Positions 18,119 through 27,220 of a stretch of DNA of 40,840 nt are shown piece after piece. The notes under the pieces were generated by a model. That model had not been told where the DNA came from. It searched no databases and worked only from the letters and a program-made list of their open reading frames with translations. The stretch is taken from the NCBI GenBank assembly GCA_900550935.1, contig URUD01000025.1, positions 1-40,840 on the forward strand, read 5' to 3'. Origin of the DNA: an uncultured Roseburia sp. (GTDB taxonomy: Bacteria; Bacillota; Clostridia; Lachnospirales; Lachnospiraceae). The first letter of the stretch is position 1. Each line of letters opens with the position of its first letter. A program made the position numbers and the translations under genes.

Positions 18119-18685
18119 ATGAAAAAAGAATTAAAAGAAGCTCTCTTAGACTCTCCCATCATCGTTGCCATCAAAGATGATGCCGGTCTCCAGAAATGTT
18201 TACAAAGCGATTGCCGCATTATTTTTATCCTTTACGGCGATATCTGCAGTATTCCCGATATCGTTTCTACGGTAAAGTCTGCCGGAAAAATAGCCATGGT
18301 ACATATTGACCTGATCGCAGGTCTCAGTTCCAAGGAGATTGCCGTTGACTTCATTCAGAAATATACCAGTGCGGATGGTATCATCACTACCAAACCGGCT
18401 CTGATCAAACACGCCAAAGAATTGGGTCTTTTTACGATCCTGCGTCTTTTTGTACTGGACTCAATGGCATATGAAAATATCGACCGCCAGATCAAGGCAG
18501 CACATCCTGATGTCATCGAGGTGCTCCCGGCACTCATGCCAAAAATCGTTGCAAAGATCTGCAAACTCTCACCGATCCCGGTCATCGCAGGTGGACTGGT
18601 CTCCGACAAGGAAGACGTGATGTCCCTGTTGCAGGCGGGAGTCGTCAGCATCTCTTCGACAAACCCGAATGTGTGGTTTTTATAA
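18119..18685 (+). CDS. glpP: Glycerol-3-phosphate responsive antiterminator GlpP
   Basis: A 188-residue protein with the GlpP fold (TIM-barrel-like). Marks include the conserved MVHIDLIAGLS, TTKPALIKHAKELGL, RLFVLDSMAYEN and VIEVLPALMPKI, and the C-terminal PVIAGGLVSDKEDV. GlpP binds glycerol-3-phosphate and then the leader RNA of glp operons, preventing termination. The only strong leader terminator seen nearby is at 14766-14817 in front of this operon. I chose the ATG at 18119 because AAGGA lies nine bases upstream and the N-terminus then matches the family length (about 190). Its last six bases overlap the end of the convergent acetyltransferase gene. Confidence 0.9.
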   Translation: MKKELKEALLDSPIIVAIKDDAGLQKCLQSDCRIIFILYGDICSIPDIVSTVKSAGKIAMVHIDLIAGLSSKEIAVDFIQKYTSADGIITTKPALIKHAKELGLFTILRLFVLDSMAYENIDRQIKAAHPDVIEVLPALMPKIVAKICKLSPIPVIAGGLVSDKEDVMSLLQAGVVSISSTNPNVWFL

Positions 18686-19285
18686 ATTTTTTCGAAAATC
18701 GGCATACCGTTTCTGATCCAGTCGAAAGGTAAGACCATCATATGCCTCTCCCCGAACAGAACGTATGCCCTTTTTTCTACAGCACTCCTCAAATCCGATT
18801 TTTTCCGCGATGTGCACCATTCTGTGATTTCCCGACCAGGTCTGCAGATAGATTTCCTGCTCCCCATATTCCAGCAGATAAGAAATGAAGGCAGTTAATG
18901 CCTCATAAGCATAACCTTTTCCACGCGCCGATCTGTCTGGAATACAGATGCCGATCGCACACAGTCCATCCACATCCGTAAAACAATAGTCATTGTCTAT
19001 ATGATAAGAAGCTACCCAGCCTATATAACTTTCTTCCTTCCGTGTTTCTATCTCAAACGAATACCGCTTATCCGTCTCGCTTTTCTGACGTGCAAGTTCC
19101 ACCCTCCGGTGCAGAGAAGCAATATATTTCTTAAGATCTGCTTCCTGCTCTTCCTCACTCATTTCCCCATATTCCCAAGGGGCATCCCAAAGTTGCCACT
19201 CAGTTTCTGTTTTTTCCCAATAAATCCTTTTTGGAATATCTGTCTCCACTAGATCCCGTAACCGGATATTTTTTGTCTCTAGCAT
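18680..19285 (-). CDS. GNAT-family N-acetyltransferase
   Basis: A 201-residue GNAT protein of the RimJ/RimL-like type (Acetyltransf_3). It starts MLETKNIRLRDLVETDIP. The acetyl-CoA motif A is seen as IGICIPDRSARGKGYAYEAL, followed by the motif B helix (LQTWSGNHRMVHIAEKIGFEE). The substrate is unknown; relatives act on ribosomal protein N-termini, spermidine or antibiotics. The ATG at 19285 has GGGAGG 8-10 bases upstream; a longer frame starting in the cardiolipin synthase gene is unlikely. It follows that gene by 17 bp and is probably co-transcribed. Confidence 0.82.
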   Translation of the reverse strand: MLETKNIRLRDLVETDIPKRIYWEKTETEWQLWDAPWEYGEMSEEEQEADLKKYIASLHRRVELARQKSETDKRYSFEIETRKEESYIGWVASYHIDNDYCFTDVDGLCAIGICIPDRSARGKGYAYEALTAFISYLLEYGEQEIYLQTWSGNHRMVHIAEKIGFEECCRKKGIRSVRGEAYDGLTFRLDQKRYADFRKNL

Positions 19286-19302
19286 TTTTCTTTCCTCCCT
19301 TT

Positions 19303-20844
19303 CTACATCAACGGACTGAACAATCTTAAAATGCACTGTACGCCCCGGACTGCCACATTCTGTTTTGCACTGTATTTTCCGGTCACTTCCCGGCTGATCT
19401 CAAACAGTTCGTCAAAATCGGTTTTTACATCTGCGACCGCCGGGCAGTCATAGAACAGACAACCATTTTCAAAATGCAGATACAAACTGCGGAAATCCAG
19501 ATTGATCGTTCCGACCGCCGCAATTTCTCCATCTGCCAGGAACTGTTTTGCATGGATAAAACCCGGTTCGTATTCGTAAATACGGACTCCTCGGGTTGCA
19601 AGCCCTGCATAATAACTTCTGGTTACACTGTAGATCAGCTTTTTATCCGGGATTCCCGGTGTGACGATCCTTACATCCACACCGCGCTCTGCCGCCATCG
19701 TAAGTTCCCGCTTCATTTCATCGTCAATGATCAGATATGGCGTTGTAATGTAAACATAATCCTGTGCTCCCTTGATCAGGTTCAGATAAACATTTTCCCC
19801 GGTGCGCTCTCCATCCAACGGACTGTCTGAATACGGCTGGACAAAGCCCTGCGCACTCGCATCACACGACACTTCCGGAAAAAATCCGCTCAGATCCTCT
19901 TTTTCTTTTTCCAATGCACTCCACAACCGCAGAAAAATAACTGTCAGGCTGCGAACTGCTTCCCCTTCCAGACGGATTCCGGAATCTTTCCACTGTCCAT
20001 ACGGATGTGTCAGATTAAAATATTCATCTGCCAGATTATATCCTCCAGTAAATCCAACCTTTCCGTCGATCACCGTGATCTTGCGATGGTCGCGGTTATT
20101 CATAAAAACATTTAACACCGGCATGACCGGATTGAACACCTTGCATTTGATGCCTTCACTTTGAAGCCGTTTGACAAATGGCTTACTTAAAAATCCAATG
20201 CTTCCCATGTCATCATAAAATACCCTGACATCCACGCCACTTGCCGCCTTTTCCTTTAAAATAGCTTCTATCCCTGCCCATGCAGTCGAATCCTGAATGG
20301 CGTGATATTCCATGAAAATAAATTTTTCCGCCTTTTTCAGCTCTTCTTTCTGCGCTTCCAAAGCTTCACACGTATCTTTATAAAAGCGGACATCCGTGTT
20401 CTGATAAACCGGAAAGCCTGCTTTCTTCCACAGATACCAGGACTGATTATAGATCCGTCTGTCCTTTTTCAAATGTTCCAATACGTCCGGTTTCTGATTT
20501 AGCAGTTTGTCTGTCTGCGTATCAATATTAGCAAGATGATGACGGATCATTGCCGTGGAACCTTCATTTCCAAACAATACAAAAAGACACACCCCAAGGA
20601 TTGGAAATGCCAGGATCAGCACGATCCAGGACATTTTATAGGCAGAATTATAGGTTTCCCCATAAATGCGGAACACCAGGATCAATGCCACAAAACTGGT
20701 CGCTGTCGATAAAACTGCATAATAACTGTTTAATTTTATCGCAAACGTAACGATCCAGTATACCTGTAGCACTACACCGAATGCCGCCATAAAAGCCCTT
20801 CCCACACTGTTTTTCATTGTCTGTTTCTTTTCCTCTGTTTTCAT
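19303..20844 (-). CDS. cls: Cardiolipin synthase (phospholipase D family)
   Basis: A 513-residue membrane enzyme that joins two phosphatidylglycerol molecules into cardiolipin and glycerol. Three N-terminal membrane segments (about residues 14-36, 40-60 and 72-91) are followed by two PLD catalytic motifs. The first has H253, K255 and D260 in DHRKITVID; the second has H431, K433 and D438 in IHAKQFLADG. Both are intact and the length is usual. It has its own promoter and precedes the acetyltransferase gene. Another PLD activity cannot be excluded, but the membrane anchor and size favour Cls. Confidence 0.9.
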   Translation of the reverse strand: MKTEEKKQTMKNSVGRAFMAAFGVVLQVYWIVTFAIKLNSYYAVLSTATSFVALILVFRIYGETYNSAYKMSWIVLILAFPILGVCLFVLFGNEGSTAMIRHHLANIDTQTDKLLNQKPDVLEHLKKDRRIYNQSWYLWKKAGFPVYQNTDVRFYKDTCEALEAQKEELKKAEKFIFMEYHAIQDSTAWAGIEAILKEKAASGVDVRVFYDDMGSIGFLSKPFVKRLQSEGIKCKVFNPVMPVLNVFMNNRDHRKITVIDGKVGFTGGYNLADEYFNLTHPYGQWKDSGIRLEGEAVRSLTVIFLRLWSALEKEKEDLSGFFPEVSCDASAQGFVQPYSDSPLDGERTGENVYLNLIKGAQDYVYITTPYLIIDDEMKRELTMAAERGVDVRIVTPGIPDKKLIYSVTRSYYAGLATRGVRIYEYEPGFIHAKQFLADGEIAAVGTINLDFRSLYLHFENGCLFYDCPAVADVKTDFDELFEISREVTGKYSAKQNVAVRGVQCILRLFSPLM

Positions 20845-20884
20845 ATTGTAAGTCCCTTTTCTTTAGCTCAACTAAAATTACCTT

Positions 20885-20913
20885 ATTTTAGCACATAAAT
20901 GATCTTCCTGCAA
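20885..20913 (-). promoter_or_regulatory. Candidate promoter for cls
   Basis: On the minus strand TTGCAG (20913-20908), a 17-base spacer and TAAAAT (20890-20885). TGC directly precedes the -10. It lies 40-70 bases upstream of the cls start. Confidence 0.5.
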
Positions 20914-20945
20914 TTTTGCATCCACTATTTCAAAGTAAAAACGGA

Positions 20946-20974
20946 TTGACTTTCCCTTAAAATGTATCTAAAAT
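20946..20974 (+). promoter_or_regulatory. Promoter still present before the MATE pseudogene
   Basis: TTGACT (20946-20951), a 17-base spacer and TAAAAT (20969-20974), 30 bases before the start codon of the decayed transporter. A GAAGGGAA ribosome site follows. Confidence 0.5.
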
Positions 20975-21003
20975 AGCCTTGATTTTTAGAAGGGAACCTT
21001 ATC

Positions 21004-21713
21004 ATGGATCACACAACTGAAACCAACCTGTTTGGAACCGAAAAAATATGGAAAATCCTGTTACGCCTGACACCACCAGTCATGTTCGCCCAGCTCATAC
21101 AGGCTCTTTACAACATCGTTGACAGCTATTTTGTCGGCAAATACTCCCCGGACGGTCTGACTGCACTCTCCGTCATTTTTCCGATGCGGCAGTCACCGTA
21201 CTTGGCTTGTATTATAAAATGCAGACGTTCTTTTTTATCCCTCTTTTGGGGCTCCAGACCTGCATTGTACCGGTCTTAAGTTATAATTACGCTTCAAAAC
21301 AGTACAAACGGTGCCAACTTATTATGAAAGACTCCGTCCTGTTTTCACTGACCTTTATGCTGATCGGGATATTCTGCTTTGGGGCTCTCCCGAAAACGCT
21401 GCTCCGCCTGTTCTCAAATGAGGCGGATGTACTGCGTATTGGCGTTCCTGCTTTCCGTATCATCGGAAGCAGCTTTTTACCGGCAGTGATCTCGTTGTTG
21501 TCTCCTGTATTTTTTCAGGCGATCGGAAATGCCAAAGCCAGTGCCCTGTTGTCCCTGATCCGGCAGTTAGGCTGCCTCATTCCTATCTTCTGGGCATTTT
21601 CAAAGCTGGGACTGGTCTATACCTGAATCGCCTTTCCCGCTGCGGAAGTCATCACCGGAGTGATCGGCATTGTGTTATACATACGGCAGATCAAAAAATG
21701 GTCTGCCGCCTGA
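21004..21713 (+). pseudogene. Decayed MATE-family multidrug efflux transporter
   Basis: The first 60 codons encode a normal MATE start (LLRLTPPVMFAQLIQALYNI, then VDSYFVGKYS and LTALSVIFP). At about 21180-21190 the homology jumps, with a frame change, to a segment beginning DAAVTVLGLYYKMQTFFFIP. It continues GLQTCIVPVLSYNYASKQ to FFQAIGNAKASALL. MATE proteins are about 450 residues; only about 240 remain, so roughly 200 residues (membrane helices 2 to about 6) are missing through one internal deletion. The remaining frame is also broken by TGA at 21624-21626, where relatives would have Trp. The coding then continues in frame (IAFPAAEVITGVIG) to TGA at 21711. Not functional. Confidence 0.88.
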
Positions 21714-21717
21714 TGTT

Positions 21718-24700
21718 TTACTCTTCTTCTCCCTCCATCAGTTTCAGATAATCCCCCTTGTCAATGTGCATCATGGATATCTGATTCTGATATCTGCGAA
21801 AGCCGTAAACACAGTCTACATTCCGGATCAGTGACTGAAGCCTCTCATCCGGCACACATACGATCAGCTGTAAATCCATCTTTCTGGCGTATTTTAAGCA
21901 GACTGCACTTCGCTCCTGATCCATCTTGGAAAATGCCTCGTCTAATAGTACCAGCTTGATCTTCGAATCCCTGTTATTCTGCTGCATATAAAGCATTGCA
22001 AATCCGGCAAGCAGGGCAACGTATTTCGGGTTCTGTCCCTCTCCTCCGGAGTCTCTTCCTGCCATATCGTCGACAAAATTTTCACGGATCACATTGCCTT
22101 CTTCATCGGTGACCTGCTCAAACATGCTAAAGGACAGGTAATTGCGATAATCCGCATACTGCTCCATCTCTTTGCGCCTCTGGGCACGCAGATGTTCGTC
22201 ATCCTCCCGCGGAGGCATAAACTTATCTGTCAAAAGTTTGATCTTCTGCTCATACTTCTGGTAGAATGTGTCCTCACCAAAGCTGATCTGTCCTTCAAAC
22301 CCGGCATTGTCCAGATTTTTACTGTCTAATTCCTCTGCCATCAGCATGTCAAAAAACTGTCCGTTCTCATTTTTCGCCGGCTCGATCTTGATCTGATAGG
22401 TACTGTCGGAGAAATTTGTTTCCCGGAGCAGCCGGTTGATCTCATAGGTATGACGTTTTGCCGCCTTAATATCTCCGTGGATCGTCGCAATGACATTTTC
22501 CCTTAAACTCTTATAGATAAACTCACACTGTTTTTCAAACTCCGCTTCATAAGCCGGTTCATAATCGGTCTGGTATTCTTCCAGTAATTTTTCGTAGGCT
22601 TCATTTGACTTCTCGGAACCGTTGAACGGGCTCGCCGGATAGGCAAAGATATAACGGTTTCTGGATGCTCTTAGAGTCTCAGCGCGTTCCTCAATCTGTC
22701 CGTTTAATACCGTGATCTCGGCATTTTTCTGATTCTTGATGGACTGTCCGGAACGGTTCTTTAATGCCTCCTGCACCTCCCGCTCGATCGCTTCGTTTGG
22801 CACATAGCCCTCTGACATCTCTTTTAACTGGGCACTTCTCTCCTCATTGGCACCGGAAAGCTTTTCGTGACGGCGGATCTGCTCATTCATCTGACTCTGA
22901 TTTTCATTGATCGCGTCCTGCATCTCCTTCATCTGCTGTTTCAGGGTCCGCTCTTTTTCTTCAAGTTCCTTATATTTTCCCTCTTTTAACGCGCGGATCG
23001 CCTCTTCAAGTGCCGCTTTCTTTTTATTTACCTCAGAAAGCTCTCGCTCTGCATTTGAGAGGTTGACATAATAACTGCTCTCTCCTTTTAAACATTCAAA
23101 ATCTCTTGCCGCTTTTAACCGCTGCAGCATCAGATTCACTTCATCAAGTTCTTTCTGTAAACGTGTCACATCAGTTTCATACTCTGCAAGGCGTGCCTTG
23201 GAAACTTTTCCTCCAATGCAGGCATTTGTGGTGTAATCTCTCTTTTTCAGATGGCGGAAAATAAAATTGCTGTAGGAATAGCAATCCGGTGTCACACCAT
23301 CTCTCACCTGCTCTAACTCTTCAATGCTGCGGCATTTTATGATATGTCCCAGATAACGTTTCAGACAATCATCCACATACGGCTCTTTTGTCGTAACCGC
23401 CTCATAGAGCGAATTTTCCTGTGGACACGGCATACTGTCTGCGATCGCTTTGGAATGGATCAGATCAATTTCCTCAAACTGCTTCATGTCACGAAAGATC
23501 GCTGCCGCATCTTTTGCATAGTTTGGCTCAGTGATCAGGGAAAATTTAAGTCTTCCAAGTCTTCCCTCGATCGCATTTTTCCACTCTTCATCCTCTACGT
23601 CAAAGAGGTCGGCAAAGATCTGTACTTTGATCGTACGACCATAGCGGTCGCTTAATTTACGCTCTAAGGCACTTCTTGCGGAACGTAAGTTTTCACTGTA
23701 AGACTTCCGGTTGTTTTTCATATCATCCACAAGTCTCTGTTTTTCTTTTAACTCTTTCGTGTTCTCACGTTTCTTTTCACTGTAATCTTCCAGCTCGTTT
23801 TCGATTTCCTGCTTTACGGATTCGATCTTTAAATGAAGATCCTGACAGATTTCCTCTGTTACTGTTCCCTCTGTGATCGTCTCAATGAGATTTAACACCG
23901 GGTTGCTTACATAGTCGGTGATCACATCATCCTCTTCCCAGTTTTTTAATCCCTGTAAGACTTTTCTCCACTGTCTGCTGTTGTCGGTGAGCATCCTGCT
24001 TCTTGCATTTAACTCATCTAGCTGCTGCTTCTTGCTGCCGAGATCGCTTGCCTGCAGATCGGCGCTGACACGGATCAGTTCCTGCTCGGTCTGTGTTCTC
24101 TGTTCCATAAGCTGCTCTGCCGTCTGCTGCAATACTGCCTGTTCTGCTTCGATCCGGCTCTTATCGTCCTCTGCCGCTGCGATCTTTGCTTTCAGATCCT
24201 CAATATCAATGCAGCAGATCATTGCCTCAGCGCGTACGATGTCCGTCTGAAGCTGCACAAGCTGCTGCCCATTGTCCCTGATCTCCGTCAACAGTTCGAT
24301 ACGGTTTCTCATGTCCTCGATTTTTTCTTTGATCTGACGATACGCGTCAAGCTGCTCACTGATCGTCTCGATCGTATCTGCTGTACTCTTCGGGAACATA
24401 TAATCGCGGATAAACTGTCCGGTACCGTTAGTCATTTTCAGAGCAATGGCACTTTTTTCCATTGTAATAAAACGGTTTGGATCGAGATACCCTAAGATCA
24501 CATCATATAACATTCCAAGATAAGCCTCCTTGGATGCGTAAATGCGATTTACCTCTCCCTTGCCTCGATTGTCCGAAGACTTCGCTCTCTGATTGATCAG
24601 ATTTCTGATATCCTGATTGGAGTAGCAGAACCCGTCCTCTGTCATATAACCCGGCTCCGGCATTTTCCCGGAATGACTGAAATATGCAAATTTTTTGATC

Positions 24701-25074
24701 TCGGAATCATTTTTGCGCACTTCAAATGCGATTCCCACACAGGTCACGATATGCGTTCCCATATCTTCGATCTCAAGTGCAATGACCGAACAGAAATCGC
24801 AATCGGCACGATTGGCAGAACCATCCTTCTGCTCGCCCCTTAAATAGCTCAACACACTTCTTCTGTTTTTTGCATCATCCGCCGCTTTATTTAAAAAACT
24901 CGGACTGAAACTACCATATAAAATAACCTGGATTGCATCCATCACAGTCGATTTCCCAGAACCGCTCTTTCCGCTGAACAGATTGACATATTCGTGAAAT
25001 TCCAACACTTTGTGATTGATTCCACCCCAGTTGTTCAGGCACATCCTGGTAAAAATTTTCTTATTCTGACTCAC
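21718..25074 (-). CDS. jetC: JetC/MksB-like SMC ATPase (Wadjet-type)
   Basis: A 1118-residue SMC-like ATPase. Walker A GKSGSGKS is at 35-42. Long coiled-coil arms run from about 270 to 480 and 640 to 900, with a central hinge-like region between. The ABC signature SGGEGQ is at 1009-1014 and Walker B LVLLDEAF near 1041-1048. The layout matches JetC of Wadjet or MksB of MksBEF, which form loop-extruding complexes. It starts with GTG at 25074, overlapping the jetB stop by four bases (GTGA), so translation is coupled. In Wadjet this gene is normally followed by jetD. Here the next thing downstream, after four bases, is the MATE pseudogene on the other strand. SbcC- or RecN-like alternatives are less likely given the DUF4194 partner. 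Confidence 0.85.
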   Translation of the reverse strand: MSQNKKIFTRMCLNNWGGINHKVLEFHEYVNLFSGKSGSGKSTVMDAIQVILYGSFSPSFLNKAADDAKNRRSVLSYLRGEQKDGSANRADCDFCSVIALEIEDMGTHIVTCVGIAFEVRKNDSEIKKFAYFSHSGKMPEPGYMTEDGFCYSNQDIRNLINQRAKSSDNRGKGEVNRIYASKEAYLGMLYDVILGYLDPNRFITMEKSAIALKMTNGTGQFIRDYMFPKSTADTIETISEQLDAYRQIKEKIEDMRNRIELLTEIRDNGQQLVQLQTDIVRAEAMICCIDIEDLKAKIAAAEDDKSRIEAEQAVLQQTAEQLMEQRTQTEQELIRVSADLQASDLGSKKQQLDELNARSRMLTDNSRQWRKVLQGLKNWEEDDVITDYVSNPVLNLIETITEGTVTEEICQDLHLKIESVKQEIENELEDYSEKKRENTKELKEKQRLVDDMKNNRKSYSENLRSARSALERKLSDRYGRTIKVQIFADLFDVEDEEWKNAIEGRLGRLKFSLITEPNYAKDAAAIFRDMKQFEEIDLIHSKAIADSMPCPQENSLYEAVTTKEPYVDDCLKRYLGHIIKCRSIEELEQVRDGVTPDCYSYSNFIFRHLKKRDYTTNACIGGKVSKARLAEYETDVTRLQKELDEVNLMLQRLKAARDFECLKGESSYYVNLSNAERELSEVNKKKAALEEAIRALKEGKYKELEEKERTLKQQMKEMQDAINENQSQMNEQIRRHEKLSGANEERSAQLKEMSEGYVPNEAIEREVQEALKNRSGQSIKNQKNAEITVLNGQIEERAETLRASRNRYIFAYPASPFNGSEKSNEAYEKLLEEYQTDYEPAYEAEFEKQCEFIYKSLRENVIATIHGDIKAAKRHTYEINRLLRETNFSDSTYQIKIEPAKNENGQFFDMLMAEELDSKNLDNAGFEGQISFGEDTFYQKYEQKIKLLTDKFMPPREDDEHLRAQRRKEMEQYADYRNYLSFSMFEQVTDEEGNVIRENFVDDMAGRDSGGEGQNPKYVALLAGFAMLYMQQNNRDSKIKLVLLDEAFSKMDQERSAVCLKYARKMDLQLIVCVPDERLQSLIRNVDCVYGFRRYQNQISMMHIDKGDYLKLMEGEEE

Positions 25075-25667
25075 TGATTTTCCTCCGTCTGATATTTCCG
25101 TACCAATTCACTGATGTCCATCGCAGAACAAAAGATATTCACGGTGCTGTAAATATATATTGGGGTATCATCCTCCAAATTTCCGATCGCTCCCGGAAGT
25201 TCGATCATCTGATGTGTCTTCATCACCATAAGGGCATCCTGCCACTCCTGCAAAGTCAATCGTCTGGTGATCAGGTTGGTATTTTTGCCGTATTCCCTGA
25301 TCTCTGCAAGGTTCGTGGTCGTGGCATGCAGTCCCTCTCCCATGATCTTGTCGCGGTAGATCATTTTTAGTAAGATCACCAGTTTTGTTGTCGTAAGGCT
25401 CATGCGCTCGGTCATGACGCCCTCTCCCGCAATGCGGAAGATATGCTCCTGTGGGTCGTGCACCAGTTCACAGTCTAACACTGCAAGATAATCTGCAATA
25501 AATTCACGGTTTCTAAGACAGACCTGATATCTTGGATTATCTCTCTGAATCAGGGTCACAGGGTCACACTTTACCTGTAAAATACAGGTCTGTCTGAACA
25601 GATCCTGTATCGTTTTTCTGATATTTTCTGCTTCACTCTGTGAAACATTTTCCATATATTCAAACAT
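25071..25667 (-). CDS. jetB: JetB/MksE-like DUF4194 protein
   Basis: A 198-residue protein of the DUF4194 family, the MukE/MksE/JetB-like tandem winged-helix subunit that binds the kleisin. Seen: an N-terminal helical part (SEAENIRKTIQDLFRQTCIL), MSLTTTKLVILLKMIY, a second winged-helix-like portion, and the C-terminal IYIYSTVNIFC. GGAG lies six bases before the ATG. It lies 43 bp after jetA and overlaps jetC, the conserved A-B-C order. Family assignment relies on operon order plus sequence style; no catalytic residues are expected. Confidence 0.82.
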   Translation of the reverse strand: MFEYMENVSQSEAENIRKTIQDLFRQTCILQVKCDPVTLIQRDNPRYQVCLRNREFIADYLAVLDCELVHDPQEHIFRIAGEGVMTERMSLTTTKLVILLKMIYRDKIMGEGLHATTTNLAEIREYGKNTNLITRRLTLQEWQDALMVMKTHQMIELPGAIGNLEDDTPIYIYSTVNIFCSAMDISELVRKYQTEENQ

Positions 25668-25710
25668 ACTTACTCCATTCCTGCTCTTATCTCATTTCTT
25701 CCGATGTCGT

Positions 25711-27120
25711 TTACTCTGTGCCGATCACAAGTTTCGAATAGGTAAATCCATCTTTTCCTCGGATCTCACCATCTACGCACACCGTATCTTCGCCCAGCCT
25801 GTCCTCGGTCTCTTCCTGCCATAAAAACAGCAGTTTCTCCAGATCCTCTACCGACTGCACCGTATCCTCCGTCGCCATAAAACTGCCATTTTGCATATTC
25901 CGGTTACGAAATTCTGCCAGCTGTTTTCTGGTATAGAGCGGTTTTGGGACGAAATCTGTCATGACCTGTTTTCCCGCGCTTTCTTCTGTTTCCAATACAA
26001 CCGGCGTAAACTCATTGTCTCCGCGGTCCCTTCTCGCTGAAAAGCTGTCATCGGTGATATTTTTAAACTGTGAGGTAAGATGGATACGGTCACGCATTTC
26101 CTCTAAGATCTGCTCTCTCTTGTCACTGCGGTCTAACAGATTGATAAACTTCACCGTGTTATCTTCTTCTCCTGCGCCCTCCTGCAAAATATAATGGATC
26201 CGCGCCAGTGCCCGCTTCGCAAATATGGTCTTCTGCTCAATCAGTTTATTGTATTTCCGCTCTACGAGGTCAAATTCACGCTCTACCCGATATACGATCC
26301 GGCTGGCATCCTCGCAATATTCCAAGCTGTACTGCAGTCTCCTTGCTGCAAGAGAGCCCACCTCCAGTTGCTGTTTTTCCAGCATCAGCCTTTCTCGTTT
26401 GGTCTCATTTTCATTTAAGATCTGGCTGATCAGCTCTTTTACCGCTTCCTTGTAACGGTAAAAACTGTCCGTCGTTGTTAAAATGGCATACTTCCGGCTG
26501 TCGCTGTTGTTGATCTCCTCCACTAACACTTCCTGTATGCCGATAAAATTTTTCTGATTGGAAAGTTCATCAAAATAAGAGCGCATCCCATCCTGCATGT
26601 TGGAAAGGAGCTGCCCCAGATTTTTTGAGGTGCGCAATGCACTTTTTAAGATGTCATTATTTTTCTCTGCATCTGAATGATAGGTAAATAACGCACTATA
26701 AATAGAGAGGATACTTTCCCTCTCTTTACCATCATCCTCACTCTGCAATTTCTGAAATAACTCAGCATACAACTGGCTGTACTCCGGAAAGGAGATCACA
26801 TCTGTGTTGAGTTTCTCATCAAAATCGCTTTTGAGCCATCCCCACCGGATTAACCGGTTTAGTATCCCGGAAGGAGACATACTGGAAAATAACGTATCAA
26901 ACTCTTCTTCCTCTTCTAATTCCTCTTCTTCCCAGACAATGTCCATCCGCTGGATAGAATCCTCTATGATGGCTCTGCATTCCTCTGTTGTAAGCCCGAG
27001 GGAGGCATATACTTCGTTATTTTCCTCATAAAGTGCCACCAGAAACTGCATGTACGCATCCCGGTTCTTCGTGCGGAATAATTTATAAAAATCTTTTGGA
27101 ATTTGTTTCTTTAAAATCAT
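25711..27120 (-). CDS. jetA: JetA-like (DUF5716-type) kleisin subunit
   Basis: A 469-residue protein with no membrane segment and a helical N-terminal region (MILKKQIPKDFYKLFRTKNR). It has an acidic run of Glu at residues 64-73, predicted coiled coil through about 230-320, and a C-terminal part after FVPKPLYTRKQLAEF. It matches my recollection of the JetA/DUF5716 family, the MukF/MksF-like kleisin of type II-like Wadjet systems. It is the first gene of the three-gene operon. A promoter with perfect TATAAT and 17-base spacing is upstream. The ribosome site (AAGAG) is weak. Identification is from context and memory of the family, not from a search. Confidence 0.78.
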   Translation of the reverse strand: MILKKQIPKDFYKLFRTKNRDAYMQFLVALYEENNEVYASLGLTTEECRAIIEDSIQRMDIVWEEEELEEEEEFDTLFSSMSPSGILNRLIRWGWLKSDFDEKLNTDVISFPEYSQLYAELFQKLQSEDDGKERESILSIYSALFTYHSDAEKNNDILKSALRTSKNLGQLLSNMQDGMRSYFDELSNQKNFIGIQEVLVEEINNSDSRKYAILTTTDSFYRYKEAVKELISQILNENETKRERLMLEKQQLEVGSLAARRLQYSLEYCEDASRIVYRVEREFDLVERKYNKLIEQKTIFAKRALARIHYILQEGAGEEDNTVKFINLLDRSDKREQILEEMRDRIHLTSQFKNITDDSFSARRDRGDNEFTPVVLETEESAGKQVMTDFVPKPLYTRKQLAEFRNRNMQNGSFMATEDTVQSVEDLEKLLFLWQEETEDRLGEDTVCVDGEIRGKDGFTYSKLVIGTE

Positions 27121-27170
27121 CTATGATAAATCTCTTTTCGACTTAGGTTCTCGTTTTGCTCCGTCCCCCT

Positions 27171-27199
27171 ATTATATAAGGAAAAAAAGTATTTCGCAA
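27171..27199 (-). promoter_or_regulatory. Promoter of the jetABC operon
   Basis: On the minus strand TTGCGA (27199-27194), a 17-base spacer and TATAAT (27176-27171), about 50 bases upstream of the jetA start. It is back to back with the TauE promoter; the two -35 boxes are 21 bases apart, close enough for shared control. Confidence 0.6.
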
Positions 27200-27220
27200 G
27201 CGGGTTAAACTGGTTTTCGT

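Noticed and set aside
21624..21626. In-frame TGA as recoded Trp or selenocysteine in the MATE gene
   Set aside because: The gene already has a large deletion and frame change, and no recoding signal is visible. A nonsense mutation is simpler.
21718..25074. Reading the 1118-residue ATPase as a second SbcC
   Set aside because: It has no CPVC-type zinc hook and no SbcD partner, and it overlaps a DUF4194 gene. The true sbcDC pair lies at 31575-35605.
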